NCBI GenBank assembly: GCA_035048495.1
Contig: CM068544.1
Location: 45,161,893-45,225,892, forward strand
Reading direction: 5' to 3'
Length of the DNA stretch: 64,000 bases
Source of the DNA: Euptelea pleiosperma
Taxonomy: Eukaryota; Streptophyta; Magnoliopsida; Ranunculales; Eupteleaceae
Below are positions 11,433 to 23,041 of the stretch, one piece after another. How positions within the stretch are numbered: the stretch's first letter is position 1; each line of letters begins with the position of its first letter. The translations under genes were made by a program, and so were the position numbers. Under the pieces are notes generated by a model that was given only the letters and a program-made list of their open reading frames with translations, was not told where the DNA came from and did no database searches.

Positions 11433-12115
11433 AGGGCTGGCAATGGATCCGGTTCAAGTCGGATTGGTACTGATCTGGTACTAATCGATATGATTAGATT
11501 AGATCGGTTACGGTTCTGATCTAATGCGAATATATATACATATATAATACCTTTAGGTATATATTTAAATACCCCTAGACTATTAAATATATATCTATAT
11601 AATATATAGTATAGATCAAGGTTTAAAAGGAACCATTATACAGGTATAACGGACTAGGGCATTACTGTTTTTTCTGTTACAACGGATTGTAACGCTCAGG
11701 AGCAAAAATGGAAAATAACGATGAATAACGGAAATAACGAAAAAATAGTGCTGAAATTCAAATTTTCAAAACAATGAAATACAACAAAAAATAATGACCA
11801 TTTTTTCAAACTTTTTCAAGAAAATAAACGGTAGTTATTTTCGTTATAATGGAAAATAACAATCGTTATGTTTTTGACGTTTTAACGGTACGTAACATAA
11901 CATAACGGAAGAGGTATGAATCCTTTGCAACGACCGTTTTTTAAACCATGGTGTAGATATTAGGTTAGTATCATATTGGAATAGAGTCGATCTAGTACTG
12001 ATCCGACAAGAGATTGTATCGATAATCTGTGATCCGATACTGATCTGATAACAAAAAATAAAATTTCAGACTAAGTTCTTTTAGATCAGATCTCCGGGTC
12101 GATCCGATCCGTTCC
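11433..12115. repeat. word-array foldback, word GATCCG/GATCGG, split by an insertion
   Basis: Words such as gatccgg, gatcgg and ccgatcc occur in both orientations at 11440-11520 and again at 11985-12110. Between them lies a complete AACGG element with its own target duplication (11617-11950). The left edge aggGctggcaatggatcc and the reverse of the right edge are similar, but I could not find a target duplication for this outer element. Confidence 0.6.
11617..11950. mobile_element. word-array foldback element, word AACGG, 8-bp TSD
   Basis: Ends are caaggtttaaaa on the left and tttaaaccatg on the right. The flanks gtatagat (11609-11616) and gtgtagat (11951-11958) match in 7 of 8 positions, a slightly decayed 8-bp target duplication. 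The inside is packed with taacgg and ccgtta words (tataacggactagggc). It is inserted in a GATCCG-word element. Confidence 0.8.
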
Positions 12116-12490
12116 ACTAGCCTCTACAAAAATCTTCCAAATTTACCCCTTACGTAAAAACTTTCCCATTTTGCTAAAGAATTAAACAGGGGTAGTTGTG
12201 TCATTTCATAAAGGAGAGATTAGGGTCATGAGATTGTTGGGGTAGGGTAAATGGGTTGGTCACTTGGTGTAGGAGGTGTTAAATAGTAAAGTGAAACCCT
12301 AACCCTAATAATAATAAATTTTGTTTTTTTTTTTTTTGGGTGAGTGGTAAGCGTTATGAGGCGGGTATTCATGTAATTGATACAGGTGGCAGGTAGGTTG
12401 CATAGAAGGACAAATGTCTGCTCCAACCAAAGAGAAACGAGGAGGGGGATCCAGTTGGTTGCATAGCTTTAGGGTTTCTTTTTCTCCTCT

Positions 12491-12500
12491 TTATATTTAT
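12491..12500 (+). promoter_or_regulatory. possible TATA box of the 12827 gene
   Basis: ttatatttat lies about 330 bp before the start codon, followed by a pyrimidine-rich leader. Position and context fit a core promoter, but no transcript start is visible. Confidence 0.35.
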
Positions 12501-12649
12501 CTATTTATTTCCCCTCTTTTCTTTTCAAAGCCACACACCCACACACCCACACTCTCCTTTCTAACTGTCGCCTAAAACACCCCCCTGAAACCTTAATAAA
12601 CCTGTTTTCGCTTCGACATTCTCTCACACTCTCCTCTTACCTTCAAACC

Positions 12650-12711
12650 CCCCCTCTCTCTCTCTCTCTCTCTCTCTTTCTTTCTCTCTCTGTCTCTCTC
12701 TCTCTCTGCTT
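12650..12711. repeat. CT-rich tract in the 5' leader
   Basis: A long (CT)n run broken by a few other bases lies about 115-175 bp before the start codon. Such tracts are common in plant 5' untranslated regions. Confidence 0.8.
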
Positions 12712-12826
12712 TTTTTTTCTTTTCATTGGGGCCCTGATTCTTGGTTATTATTGAATCTTCTCCGAGCAGCAACTGCCATCACTCAACCCTCCCCTTCATA
12801 TACCTTCTCCGATTTTAGGGCTTCTG

Positions 12827-14638
12827 ATGGCTTTGGACTTGGACGACGGAGAGTTTTGGCTTCCTTCTCAGTTTCTTACGGACGACGATATCTTAATGGA
12901 GAAAAAGAACATCAGCAAAGGGCGAAATATTGAGACTGAATCAAGATTTAGCTTCCCAAGTGAGTTCCCCTATGGGTTTGGCTCTTATGGGTCATCTGCT
13001 TTGAGCTCTCCTGTTGAGTCGGTTGTGGGGTCGACCGAGACAGAGAGCGACGAGGAGGATTTTCTGGCTGGGTTAACTCGGCAGATGGCTCACTCCATGC
13101 TTCACGAAGTTGAGAAAACCGTTGGCCCTTCTTTTGGTGCTGAGAATCCCAAGGTTTGTTGTGTTTCTTGAATAGGTTAATGGGTTTTTTGGTTTAAATG
13201 GTTGATTTCTTTTGAGGGTTCTGATTTTTTGACTTTTTTTGTTGCTGTTGAAGACGTGGGTTATGGCTGGTTCACCGCAATCGACGCTGTGCGCGGTTGG
13301 AAGTTGGTCGGGTTGCAGCGCCGGTTCAAGCCGTGGTAGTCCAAACGGCCCATCACAGGTTTCGTCGCCTCCCTCGACGCCGATGAATGGTAGGGATGAT
13401 GCTTGGGATTTGCTTTTCGCGGCGGCAGGGCAGGTGGTCAGGATGAAGATGAACGATGAAGGCCCCAAGTATCACCACGGCAGGGGTCTTCTAGGTCCTC
13501 CTCGGAAACCTACTCCAGTCTCTGCGCCAGTGAAGAACACTAATGTTGGGTTTTACTCGAGCCAAGCTATTACTCAACAGCAGTTGCAGACGAATCAAGT
13601 AAGCTATCTGGGTTTTGCTTAGTTGGGACAGAGAACACAAGCAGTAGCTTCGTCTTGCTTATAATCTCTTGGGTTTTCTCCTTTCACAGTTTCAACAGCT
13701 GAAACAACAGCCGTGCTCCGCTGTTTGGGGACGGCAAGGAAAGGTACCTCCGACTGTTCAGCAGCATCAGCAACAAGTACAGAGAGCGAGGTCTGTTGCG
13801 CTCGGAAATGGCAGATGCGGTCGCCCTCTTGGCTTATCTTCGTCGGTGTGCCCTACTCTGCAACAGCAACAACAAACGGGTTCGGGTATGCGAGCGGTTT
13901 TTCTCGGAGGATCCGGTTCAAGAAGGGAGTCCACTGGAACCGGTGTTTTCTTGCCTCGCAGAATCGGCAACCCTGCCGACTCACGGAAAAAGCCAGGTAA
14001 ATTTCGGTATTTTTCATTAGCTCACGCATTTTTGGAGGTTTAGAACCAACCGGAGGGCTAGTTTTACCCAACAGGATCTTGTAATTGGGAGTTCTTGGAT
14101 TTTTCTCCTGTTTTGGCGTGACCCCAGTTTGCTCTATTTCCCTAATTTTACTTCGTTAGTTTATGGCTAAATCAAGAAAGCGTTTGAAGTATTTTTGGTG
14201 GTTTCTCTCATTCTTCTTATTTTGTAATAACTAGGTACCCTTGTTGTTAGGGTATTTGATTTTGTCTCTGTTCTTAGTATTCTCACTTTTTTCTTGTGTT
14301 TTCTCCAGCGTGTTCGACGGTTCTGCTTCCTGCAAGAGTGGTGCAGGCCCTGAATCTCAACTTCGACGACATGGGTGCTGCTCAACCACGCTTCAATGGG
14401 GGTTTCGGTACAGAACATGGTAAGCATCACTTGTTCTTCACCCCACTTTTTTTTTGAACTTTTATACTGGAAATAAAGTTGTAAAAGAAGCGAGTGCGCT
14501 GATTCTTACATCTCTATAATTTCCGCAGATGCTCAGATTGCTCGAAGCAATGCTATTCTGTCGCAACAGAAGCGCAACTTCCGTTCCCAGCCTGCAATGA
14601 ACCATGAGATACGCCTTCCCCAGGAATGGACCTATTAA
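12827..14638 (+). CDS. plant protein of unknown function, 399 residues, five exons
   Basis: Exons by reading frame and GT-AG borders: 12827-13153, 13254-13598, 13690-13996, 14309-14419, 14529-14638 (1200 nt, 399 residues plus stop). The phases join without a break. The start is the first ATG in the leader that opens this frame; it gives MALDLDDGEFWLPSQF. Visible blocks: an acidic stretch with TETESDEEDFLAGLTRQM at about residues 70-87; GSPQSTLC and WDLLFAAAGQV in exon 2; a glutamine-rich middle; TGVFLPRR in exon 3; CSTVLLPARVVQALNLN in exon 4; and LPQEWTY at the very end. No transmembrane segment or signal peptide is evident. I recognise the block order as that of a conserved land-plant family, but I know no proven function and do not assign one. 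The ESDEED stretch could be a casein kinase 2 target (inference). The 3' region has a GAA repeat at 14822-14849. Confidence 0.85.
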
Positions 14639-16295
14639 CCGCCTCTCAGTACCTAACTAATCTCTTACAGTTACTGATAGCGTTGTTTTGTTGGATTGTT
14701 GGAGGAAGAAAGATGCTAAGAAGGAAGAAAGACCAACAAGAGGGAAGGTGGAAGTTTAGTATAAGTTCGTTATAGTGGATTTTGTATTTTAATTTTGGGA
14801 AAAGAAGAAAATACTCAAAACGAAGAAGAAGAAGAAGAAGAAGAAGAAATGTTTTTTGTAGGGTTAGAAGAGAAGAATAAGAGTCCTGTTTTGTGGAAGA
14901 AAGAGAGATACAGCTATCTGTTGGTTTGGGGTAGTAGGCGTTTTTGTAATAATTCTGTAATGCTAGTCTTGGAAGAAATGGGGGTGGTTTTCGTTCCTCT
15001 GTTCTTGTAGTCTGGTTTTTTTTTTTTTTTTGAAATTTCAGAGTTGAGGAGAGGAAGATAATATGGATGACCCTCCTCTTTAGACCACCCCCACCCTACC
15101 TACTGTCGCCGGAAAGAAATAAGTGATATATAAAATATAATTGCGTTTTATAATGTTCTTTTGTTTTGTTTGACGGAGAAGATGAGAAATTGTTTGTTTT
15201 TCCAAGTATAGTGAGCACTGAGCTTTGGTGTGGAAATCCAGTCTGTGGTTTCTGTTCTGATGGGACAATGTACCGGTTTTCATGGCGCGTTTAATTTTAT
15301 TGTTCTTGGTTCTCTTTTTTTAATATTCAAATTTGAAAGTTAAGCCTTTAGAGGTAGAGAAAATTGAAATCTGAGCTGGAAGAAGGTGGATCTTTAGCGG
15401 GAAATAGCTGGACTCTGCGCTGATCGAGGGGGGCAATTTTGTCGAGAAAACACTTCTTTTGAAGCTTTAGCAAGACCACCATCCCGAAATTGAAAATTGG
15501 AATCTCTCCCTCTCAGTCGGTGTGTCCGGCGTGTCTTTCTTTTTCGACTTATTAATAAAGTAATAATAATAAAGAGAAGTGAGAGAAAGTGGAGGAGCGG
15601 ATGCTTCGGCGTGAAGCGTTGTGGAATCGATGTCTTACGCCGTCTGATTGTGGCGGACGCATGGCTCTCTTTATCCTCGTGTCTCCTTTAAAGCTGTCTT
15701 TATATGATTCGTCTCACACTTGGGGAGTCGGGTCATGTGTGTTCTCATTCTTTTTTTCGGTTGCATGGACTCGGTAAATATCATTTTTTATTTTTTTTTA
15801 TTTTTAATTTTAGTTTAAATCAAAATGCCTAATCTACCCTTGATACTTGGGGGCCGTAATCTACGCGAGTTTGTTGGTCCCGCAAGCCGTTGTGCCGGTT
15901 GTGGTGGTGTTTATTTGATACACACCTGGACTCCTTTTTTGAATACTAACCAGTAACCACCACTATCCAGTCCACAGTCCACACTACACAACAGTGGTGG
16001 GCCATTATTAGGAGAGGGAATCTCCTAAGATTCAGATTGATTCAACGACTTTATTTGCCTTTCTAATAGGATTTGCCTACCCGCTGGAAATGGAAGGTCC
16101 CGTCCATGTTACAGCTCAATTGAATAAGCCCAACTGCTTTTGTTGAAGACGACCATCTCAATTGGTATTTTGGTCAGACAACTTAATACGCCTAATTCTG
16201 AGCTTTAACGGACTGTACCATTTGTGTAATGGTTGTGGATGGAGATGGATTGACAGATGTATATCTAAAGAATACATCTGATCTGGTAGATGTAG
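14639..16295. other. 3' flank of the first gene, then intergenic
   Basis: 14639-15080 is the likely 3' untranslated region, with (GAA)n at 14822-14849 and T-runs at 15018-15031. From 15080 to 16295 I see no gene or repeat end; 15790-15815 is T-rich. Confidence 0.5.
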
Positions 16296-16485
16296 ACCTT
16301 TCTCAAGCCTCGGAGTAAAGATTCCATCACAATGGGATTGCAAATCACACAAAACACAACTAAAAAGCAAAAGCACATGGGTACGTTGCAAAAGCACTTG
16401 TGTACGTGCGGAGAACTCATTGGCTGTGTTTTGTGTGATTTACAATTTCGTGTGATGGAAGTTTTAGTCCAAGCCTCGTATCTCA
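16296..16485. repeat. foldback repeat, arms 'aaatcacacaaaacaca'
   Basis: The left arm (ttccatcacaatgggattgc and aaatcacacaaaacaca at about 16319-16362) is the imperfect reverse complement of the right arm (ctgtgttttgtgtgattta ... gtgatggaag at about 16424-16464). It forms a stem of about 60 bp. No target duplication found. Confidence 0.65.
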
Positions 16486-16497
16486 AAATGATTACCC

Positions 16498-16842
16498 ATG
16501 TAACAAGCTGTAGCTCAAACTCCCACTTTCCCCATGGATGTTTAGCCTACTCCTTGGTGGATATATATACAAACCAAAAATCACCATGATTGGTAATCTC
16601 TACCCACTAAATTTTACTACTTTTTATGGCGTGATTCTTGCCCTTGGATGCAACCATTTTTTTTTAGTACTTTAACGGATAAAAATCCCATCAAACAAGC
16701 TTATTTTTAGTGTCAATGTCTATCAAGGGTGGGCTATGGGCTAAAAAAACATCCATGCGGTCAGTAAAGCCCACATGGGGAGCGGCGAGTTACAAAAATG
16801 GTGCTAGCTCAAACCACAAGTTTTGGCTACAGCTTGTTACAT
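16498..16842. mobile_element. foldback element with TGTAACAAG ends
   Basis: Ends are atgtaacaagctgtagctc and, in reverse, atgtaacaagctgtagcc, 17 to 18 bp almost perfect. Inside are the core arms (catggatgtttagcctactc; gggctaaaaaaacatccatg). The element at 54978-55363 has the same ends. No protein, no clear target duplication. Confidence 0.75.
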
Positions 16843-17261
16843 CGCGGCTCATAAATAAAGGGGTAATTTCGTCATTGTACGAGAAAACGTTGTATAGTCC
16901 GTCGTCAAATCTGGAGTTGGTTCGGGTGATTAGCACTTAATTACCTTTTTGTACGGTCATGGTTATCCTCGAGGGCCCACCTTTATTTAAAAAAAAAAAA
17001 AAACACAGGCATAACTGATCTGGCTTGGTCCTTTGGTCAAAAGCTGCAGTGTCCGGTAAGGAGAGCGATTCGAAAAGATTTTCTCTTGCACTCTCTCTCT
17101 CCGCCACAGTAGCTTCGCAACTAAGCATGTCAGACTTCACGCAGCAGAGTCCCTTCTTTTTAAGTGGTAGGCCTTAAATGTTCAAATGGTGGGCCCCCCA
17201 CTAACACGAGATATAAGCTCATAGTAATAACTAATACGAATTCACCGAATAAATCTTTGCT

Positions 17262-17455
17262 TACCGACCACAGTACGTGGCACACTCTTACAGACCACTT
17301 ACCGTATGGATGTTTGGCCCATCCCAATGGTTCGTAGGTCCACCTGGAGATGGGCCTAACATCCATACGGTCAGTGATCTCTAAAAATGTACCACGTGAC
17401 TCATACTGTAGTCCGTCATCAAAGTGGATGACGTACATCCGTCATCAAAGATTTG
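17262..17455. repeat. palindromic core repeat with the middle missing
   Basis: Left arm cgtatggatgtttggcccat is followed almost at once by right arm gatgggcctaacatccatac, so the two arms sit only about 35 bp apart instead of about 150. It could form an uninterrupted hairpin. A gtccgtcatcaaag phrase is repeated at its right edge. Confidence 0.75.
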
Positions 17456-17639
17456 CACCGAATCACCCTCCAATGATCTGTCTATCTTGCGCGAGTCACG
17501 CAACTGCCCGACCAGTCACACTCGTACACATTGGCCTAATGACCTTCGTTACTTGTCTCCGCAAGGTTTTCCTGCAGCTCAGCTACATTCCAGAATTCTA
17601 GTAAGCCAAGGAGAAATTTTTCTCTCTAACTTGGAAGCT

Positions 17640-18448
17640 TAGTTGTCGGCTCAAGGGGTGGTTCCTTAATTCAATTTTGCTCAATAACGCTCTTGAGCAA
17701 AAGAAGTCAATAACAAATCTGCTTCCTACACATACCCATAAAATTTTCAAAATTCAAACAGTATTAGTGAAAAATCTTCACAGTGCATAGAGTAATAGTT
17801 CTGGAGTGTAGCAGCAGAGAAATTTATGGCCATAAAAATCCACAACTAGTCCATGTTTTCCGTCCTTATCCTCTCCTACTTATATTTCTATCTATTGGTC
17901 GTGGAGGTTGTCGCATTCTGAAGCTATTTTTTGGCAGTAGAACTAGAAACAACATTATTTAATATCATTCGTACATAAGTGAATGGATATAAACATTCAC
18001 ATGAAACATTGGTGGTGGGTATTTCAAAGTTTGGTGAACAACCCCCTCACTTATGCTTAGCAACTCTTTAATTTACAGCTGCATGTGGGATGTCACGTGT
18101 ACACTCACGTGATCCCTCCCCACTTAAATTCATCCATATATTAATATTAATATTAATAGTAACATAATATTGTACGCGTTCACATTTATGAGTTGGTGTG
18201 TTTTATATTTATGGTCCCTACCACCTCAAAAAACTACCTAGTTGCAGATTAGGAATACTCAAATTTGTTATAAAAGTATTGTTATTTTTTAAATTTTGGA
18301 ATAAACTAATTAGCGGGCCCGGGGCAGCGGAGTCATATTTTTTTTTTTAAAAAATAGTATAGATCATAATGTAAAAAATAACAATAACGATATAATACAG
18401 TTGATGGACAAAGTAGGTTTGTGTGAATCAATTGGTTATTCTATTTTG
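17640..18448. other. intergenic, no gene seen
   Basis: AT-rich sequence with a (taatat)n patch at 18139-18158. Nothing else recognised. Confidence 0.5.
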
Positions 18449-18449
18449 T

Positions 18450-18960
18450 CTAACGATTGAGGTAGACGATCTGGTTAGATATTATTATTTTTTTGTGTCT
18501 GTTAGAGTAGAAACTAGGTGTGTATAGGGTTGTTAATGGATTGGGTTTGGCTCGGAATGTTCCAGCATTGAGTCGATTTTTGGTGAGGAGGAGATCATCT
18601 TCACCAAGATTCAAATCATTCCGACATTCGTAGTCTGGTTTACAAGTTGATAAATTATACGGACCGTCTATTTTTATCTTTAACCTGAAAACCACTTTTG
18701 ATGGGATTAAAATTTTTAGAGTGTGTTGATTTTTTGTATCAATAGTTGATTTCTGATGAGGATGTTCTCCTCACCATATAGATCATCCTTAAAAAAAATC
18801 AGAACATTCTGGAATTTCTAACACCATCAAATGTGATTTTGAAGTTATTAATAAAAATTGATGATCCATAATTCTTCAACTTGTAAACTGGTCTTTGAGG
18901 ATGATCTCCTCGCCATAGAGACCATACTCGCCAAAAATATCCCATTTCCAAAACTTCTAA
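18450..18960. repeat. 'gatctcctcacc' foldback family, two head-to-head pieces
   Basis: Contains ggtgaggaggagatcatctt, aaaaccacttttgatggg, then a second set in reverse (aatcagaacattctggaatt, aaatgtgattttgaag). Same phrases as at 7183 and 19821. Confidence 0.6.
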
Positions 18961-19148
18961 TGTATAAATTATTGGATTTGATCCGGACAGATCCCATAGT
19001 TTATAGGATCATGATTCGCAAGATCATATCCAATGTTATGGGATAGGTATAGGGGTGATCCGATCCATTGACAGAAGTGGGATGGGTGTATGTATGTACA
19101 CGTGGTGTTATGTGAAGAGTAATGGAGTTCAATTAAAGAAACAGCGGC

Positions 19149-19211
19149 TCTCCACTTGACATGTACCCTTGACTTAAAACAAGTTTGTCAAGGGTACATG
19201 TCAAGTGGAGA
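19149..19211. repeat. perfect 25-bp inverted repeat with 13-nt loop
   Basis: Arm 19149-19173 begins tctccacttgacatg and arm 19187-19211 is its exact reverse complement over all 25 positions. The loop is 19174-19186. The bases just outside do not pair. It lies in intergenic sequence 6 kb before PAS1 and is not part of any repeat family I see elsewhere in the window. Confidence 0.95.
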
Positions 19212-19820
19212 AATGCTAATCAGCAGTACTTAGCAAAAACACTTGTCTGCTCTCTGCGTAGCCGGACTGTGGTCCCTCAATCGACCGCCTTAAGTTAAGG
19301 AACATGATACTTTGTGGATATGATCGAGCATGTGGAAAGCCATCATCTTACGATACTTTTGGTTATTATCGTAATTGATTAGGAGGCAAGTGTTGGGATG
19401 AGTAATTAGAGGGACCCTATCTTATGAACCGCCATCATAGTCTTATGTGCAGATGGACACAAACTATAACATGGCAATCAAGATGTTCGTGGGCCCCGTA
19501 TCACTTGTTTTGATGATATATAATTTCAAATGTGGGTCCCCTATACTACACAGCGTGCCAAAACGTAATCATGTTTGTCGCTCTTCCACCAGAAGTGGTA
19601 ACGGTGATATGGAATGATCTAAGGGATATCTCATCTAATATTTTGATATTGAATAAAGTTGGGACCCACCTTTCACGAGTCCTTCCACTAGATCTTCGAT
19701 GCTAACAATTGACCCCATCTTCTTAAAGCAAAAGTTTTTCTTATTGTTAGTAATATGTGAAACAACAAAACTTTGGCCACTAAAACAATTCTGTAATTAA
19801 TCAGGGTCAAAAAGACTATT
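19212..19820. other. intergenic, no gene seen
   Basis: No coding frame or repeat end recognised. Confidence 0.5.
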
Positions 19821-20213
19821 ATCAGGATAGGGGGACAACAATTTCATACAACGTTTTTTATAACAATTTTGGCGCACCCACATGGAATATGAATTAATGG
19901 TTGATTTTTGGTGAGGATGATCTCCTCACCATATAGATTTTCTCTACAAAAAATCAGCCTATTCTGAAATTTCTAACCCAATCAAATGAAGTTTTCAAGT
20001 TAATGATAAAAATAGACGGTCCATAATTCTTCAACTTGTAAACCAGTCTACGAATATGAGAATGATTTGAATTTTTGTGAGGATGATCTCCCCACCATAG
20101 AGACCGTCCTTGCCAAAAATCATATCATTCCAATACTTCTAATTTATAAATTGTCCTGCTCCAATTTTTTTTTGTCAAAAATATTGTATGAAATTGTTGT
20201 CCCCTGATCCTGA
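19821..20213. mobile_element. foldback element, 'gatctcctcacc' family with long ends
   Basis: The left end near 19821-19851 (tcaggatagg and gacaacaatttcataca) is repeated in reverse at 20185-20213 (tgtatgaaattgttgtcccc). Inside are the family phrases gaggatgatctcctcacc and aatcagcctattctgaaatt. This is the copy with the clearest outer ends. No target duplication found. Confidence 0.7.
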
Positions 20214-20221
20214 CCCACATA

Positions 20222-20268
20222 TACGTATGTATGTATGTATATATATATATATGTATATATACACACAC
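20222..20268. repeat. TATG/TA/CA microsatellite
   Basis: Runs of tatg, then ta, then ca units in tandem. Confidence 0.85.
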
Positions 20269-20520
20269 TAGAAGACCGCCATGTGCAATGCACATGCAAC
20301 TTACACGTGACACTTTCTTAGAGATTGACCACCGTATAGATGTTTCGCCCATCTTAGGTGGACGTACTTGCAAAAATTTATCATGATTAGTTATTTCAAT
20401 CATTTTCACTGCTTATTTTCAACCGTAGATTTCTAACAATATTTTGGTTACTTGGACCTATTTTTGTCACGTAAGTCTATCTAGGGATGGATCAAATATC
20501 CGGTAGGATGGTTTATTAGG
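20267..20520 (-). mobile_element. Helitron-like 3' end with palindromic core
   Basis: ACTAG at 20267-20271 followed by gccatgtgcaatgcacatgc is, on the minus strand, a hairpin followed by CTAGT, the Helitron 3' signature. The core arms (accgtatagatgtttcgccc and reverse) follow. The other end is not recognisable, so the copy is probably truncated. Confidence 0.55.
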
Positions 20521-20609
20521 AGGTGGGTCCAATAGATAGACGTCCCGAAACCCAAACATGTATGCCATTATATATTTTCGATAATTCCCAACGTGCTCTG
20601 TGCAGTACC

Positions 20610-20830
20610 CAAAATGGAAAAAATTTTAGATGCAGTTGATGCAGAGGGGTTTCGTGGCCCTACATAGCTCATTTTTGGGGCCCACTATCCGCATGGATAT
20701 TTAGCCCACCCCTTGGTGGATGGTACTAAAGGAAGAACAACTATTCGGTTGATTGGTGAGACGGGTATCCAAACTTTTAATTCAACGAGTAGAATCCACC
20801 TAATAATCCCAAATTTTAGGTATTAGTTTT
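20610..20830. repeat. palindromic core repeat, half copy
   Basis: ggggcccactatccgcatgg followed by tttagcccaccccttgg is a left arm of the core; the right arm is missing. A similar piece with the same lead-in (gatgcagttgatgcagagg) lies at 27340-27470. Confidence 0.55.
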
Positions 20831-21167
20831 GAATTGCCATTTGAATCCAGAAAAACATCTAAATAGTTATAACTGTCCAACCCCCATTTCTTTATAGTAT
20901 CGGGCTCAGGGGACTTGTCTTTTCACTTTTGTCGTCTGCCGAAAATCCAACGGTGGTTGATAGTGCTGAATTGGCATTCACTTTTTGCCAAAGCAAAACC
21001 ACCATTGGATTCGTTATATCCACGGCTGAGGACACAAGTGAAAAGACGAGTCCCGGGAGCTTATACCTTCTTGATGTTAGACAAAACCCTTCCCTGACTC
21101 CTTTATACTCGAGTCTATCTTCCCAAAACAGGAATAGTTAGTATGTAAAGGGTTTCGTACTTTAGAG

Positions 21168-21850
21168 CATGGTTTAAAAACGGCCGTTATAAAGAAATCA
21201 GACAACCCCCCGTTATGTTATGTACCGTTAAAATGCCCAGAAAATAATTGCTGTAATTCTTCCGTTATAACGAAAATAAAGGCCATTATTTTCGTTATTT
21301 TATTTTTTTGAAAATTGGAAATTCAAATTTGAAGTCCAGTTCCATTTTTTCCGTTATTTTCAGATATTTTTTCATTTTTTTCCATTTTTGCTGCTGAGCG
21401 TTATAACGGAAAAAACGGTAACACACCCAATCTGTTATGCCGTTATAATGGCCCCTTTTAAACTTTGCTTTTTTTTAAAGGAGGCTGTTTTAACGGTTAA
21501 ACGGACTGGGGGCGTTTCCGTTTAAACCGTTTAAACGGATTGAAATGGTTGGGGGTAAAAATGGAAAAAAAAACGGAATTAAACGGATTTTAACGGAAAA
21601 AGTGGCGCTGAAATTCAAATTTTGAAATTTGAAAATTAAAAAAAAAAAAGGAATTTAACGGATTTTAACGGAATTAAACGGGTTTAATGGCCTTTTTTTC
21701 ACAAAATTTTTTAAAATTAAATGGCTGTTTAAACGGTTTTAACAGCCGTTAAAACAAAAAAACAGCCATTTTTTTCAAAACCGATACAACGGGTTTAAAC
21801 GGAAACGGGCTTGGGGTGTTACTGTTTAAACGGCTGTTTTTAAAACCATG
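21168..21850. mobile_element. composite word-array foldback element, words TATAACGG and TTTAAACGG, 8-bp TSD
   Basis: The exact 8-bp repeat ctttagag flanks the whole block (21160-21167 and 21851-21858). The ends are catggtttaaaa and tttttaaaaccatg. The left part (to about 21475) is built from gttataacgg words. The right part (from about 21480) is built from gtttaaacgg words. Each part is a foldback of its own, so one has probably landed in, or been fused to, the other. AAACGG is the motif that maize Ac transposase binds (established knowledge). No coding capacity. Confidence 0.85.
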
Positions 21851-21858
21851 CTTTAGAG

Positions 21859-22249
21859 TATGCAACTATGGCCAGAAAGTGACACGTAACAACTAAACCC
21901 CTGGCTATTTTTATTTTCATAGTTTCTTACTTAAAAAATAATTTCATTAATTAAGTTAATTAACATATTTTTACTCAGATATAAAATTATCCAAATCAAC
22001 GGCATTTTTTCAAACGATGGTTCTCCTCTTTATGGTTCAAGACTTGAAGCCTTTCGAAAAAAGAGATATTAGGGTAGCTTTTGGGGGAGGGAAGTTTAGG
22101 AAATATAAGTTCCAAGGCATTTATGGTGTGGATTGAGAAACTTGAATTCAAGGCGTTGGGAAGGAAAACTTCCATTGGGGTCGTATTTGTTATTCTACAT
22201 GTCGGCTACCAACTCACCAATCTGGATATTGGATAATTCCTTCAGGGTC
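21859..22249. other. intergenic, no gene seen
   Basis: Nothing recognised. Confidence 0.5.
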
Positions 22250-22470
22250 GGGTTCCGGTGACCAACACCTTGGTGTACCCTCATAGAAGATGAATCAATG
22301 GCTGATTTTTGGTGAAGATGATCTCTATGCATGGTGAGGAGATCATCATCACAAAAATTCAAATCATTCTGATATTCATAGACTGGTTTAGAAGTTGAAG
22401 AATTATGGACTGTCGATTTTTACCGTGTAACTTGAAAACCACATTTGACGGGGTTAGAAATTTTAGAATG
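22250..22470. repeat. 'gatctcctcacc' foldback family copy
   Basis: Contains gaatcaatggctgatttttg, gaggagatcatcatcac and aaaaccacatttgacggggt, the family phrases in order. Confidence 0.6.
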
Positions 22471-23041
22471 GGTCATGCCTATATAAGTCATATCTCGCAA
22501 ATCATACCTGACAGACAAATATGGAAAATACCCATACATAAGTGGGCTGAATCATATAATCGACATGCTTTTGGGCTTGTATATTTAGAATAGGAGGCCC
22601 ACTGATCGAATGGTGTGAACTGTTTAAATGGGGCTATGTATTATGGTGTTTAATACACCACACCACAAACCCCCTTACATCAGGATCATGTGGTCCATGT
22701 ATCTTTGCACGAATCCATGGAATACCCATAGAGTAACATCATCCATAAATTTGTTGGATATGAATCTGATCATCATAAATTTACATCATGAGTGGCCAAA
22801 TGGACTAAATTGATGACTGACACACAACCAACCGCCACCACCATCTATGTCTAATTTTTGAGTTATCTCCGAGTGAATGAGCAGCCCACCAATTTAATTG
22901 TTATCATTATTTAGCATGTAACTCGAGGTACATTTTTGGCCAATGACAAAATTACCCTTATAATAATGGGTAAATATGGGTAACTTTTAATTAATTATTT
23001 TTTATTTTTTTTACAAAAATTAAATTTTGACACCAAATAAT
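22471..23041. other. intergenic, no gene seen
   Basis: AT-rich; no gene or repeat ends recognised. Confidence 0.45.
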
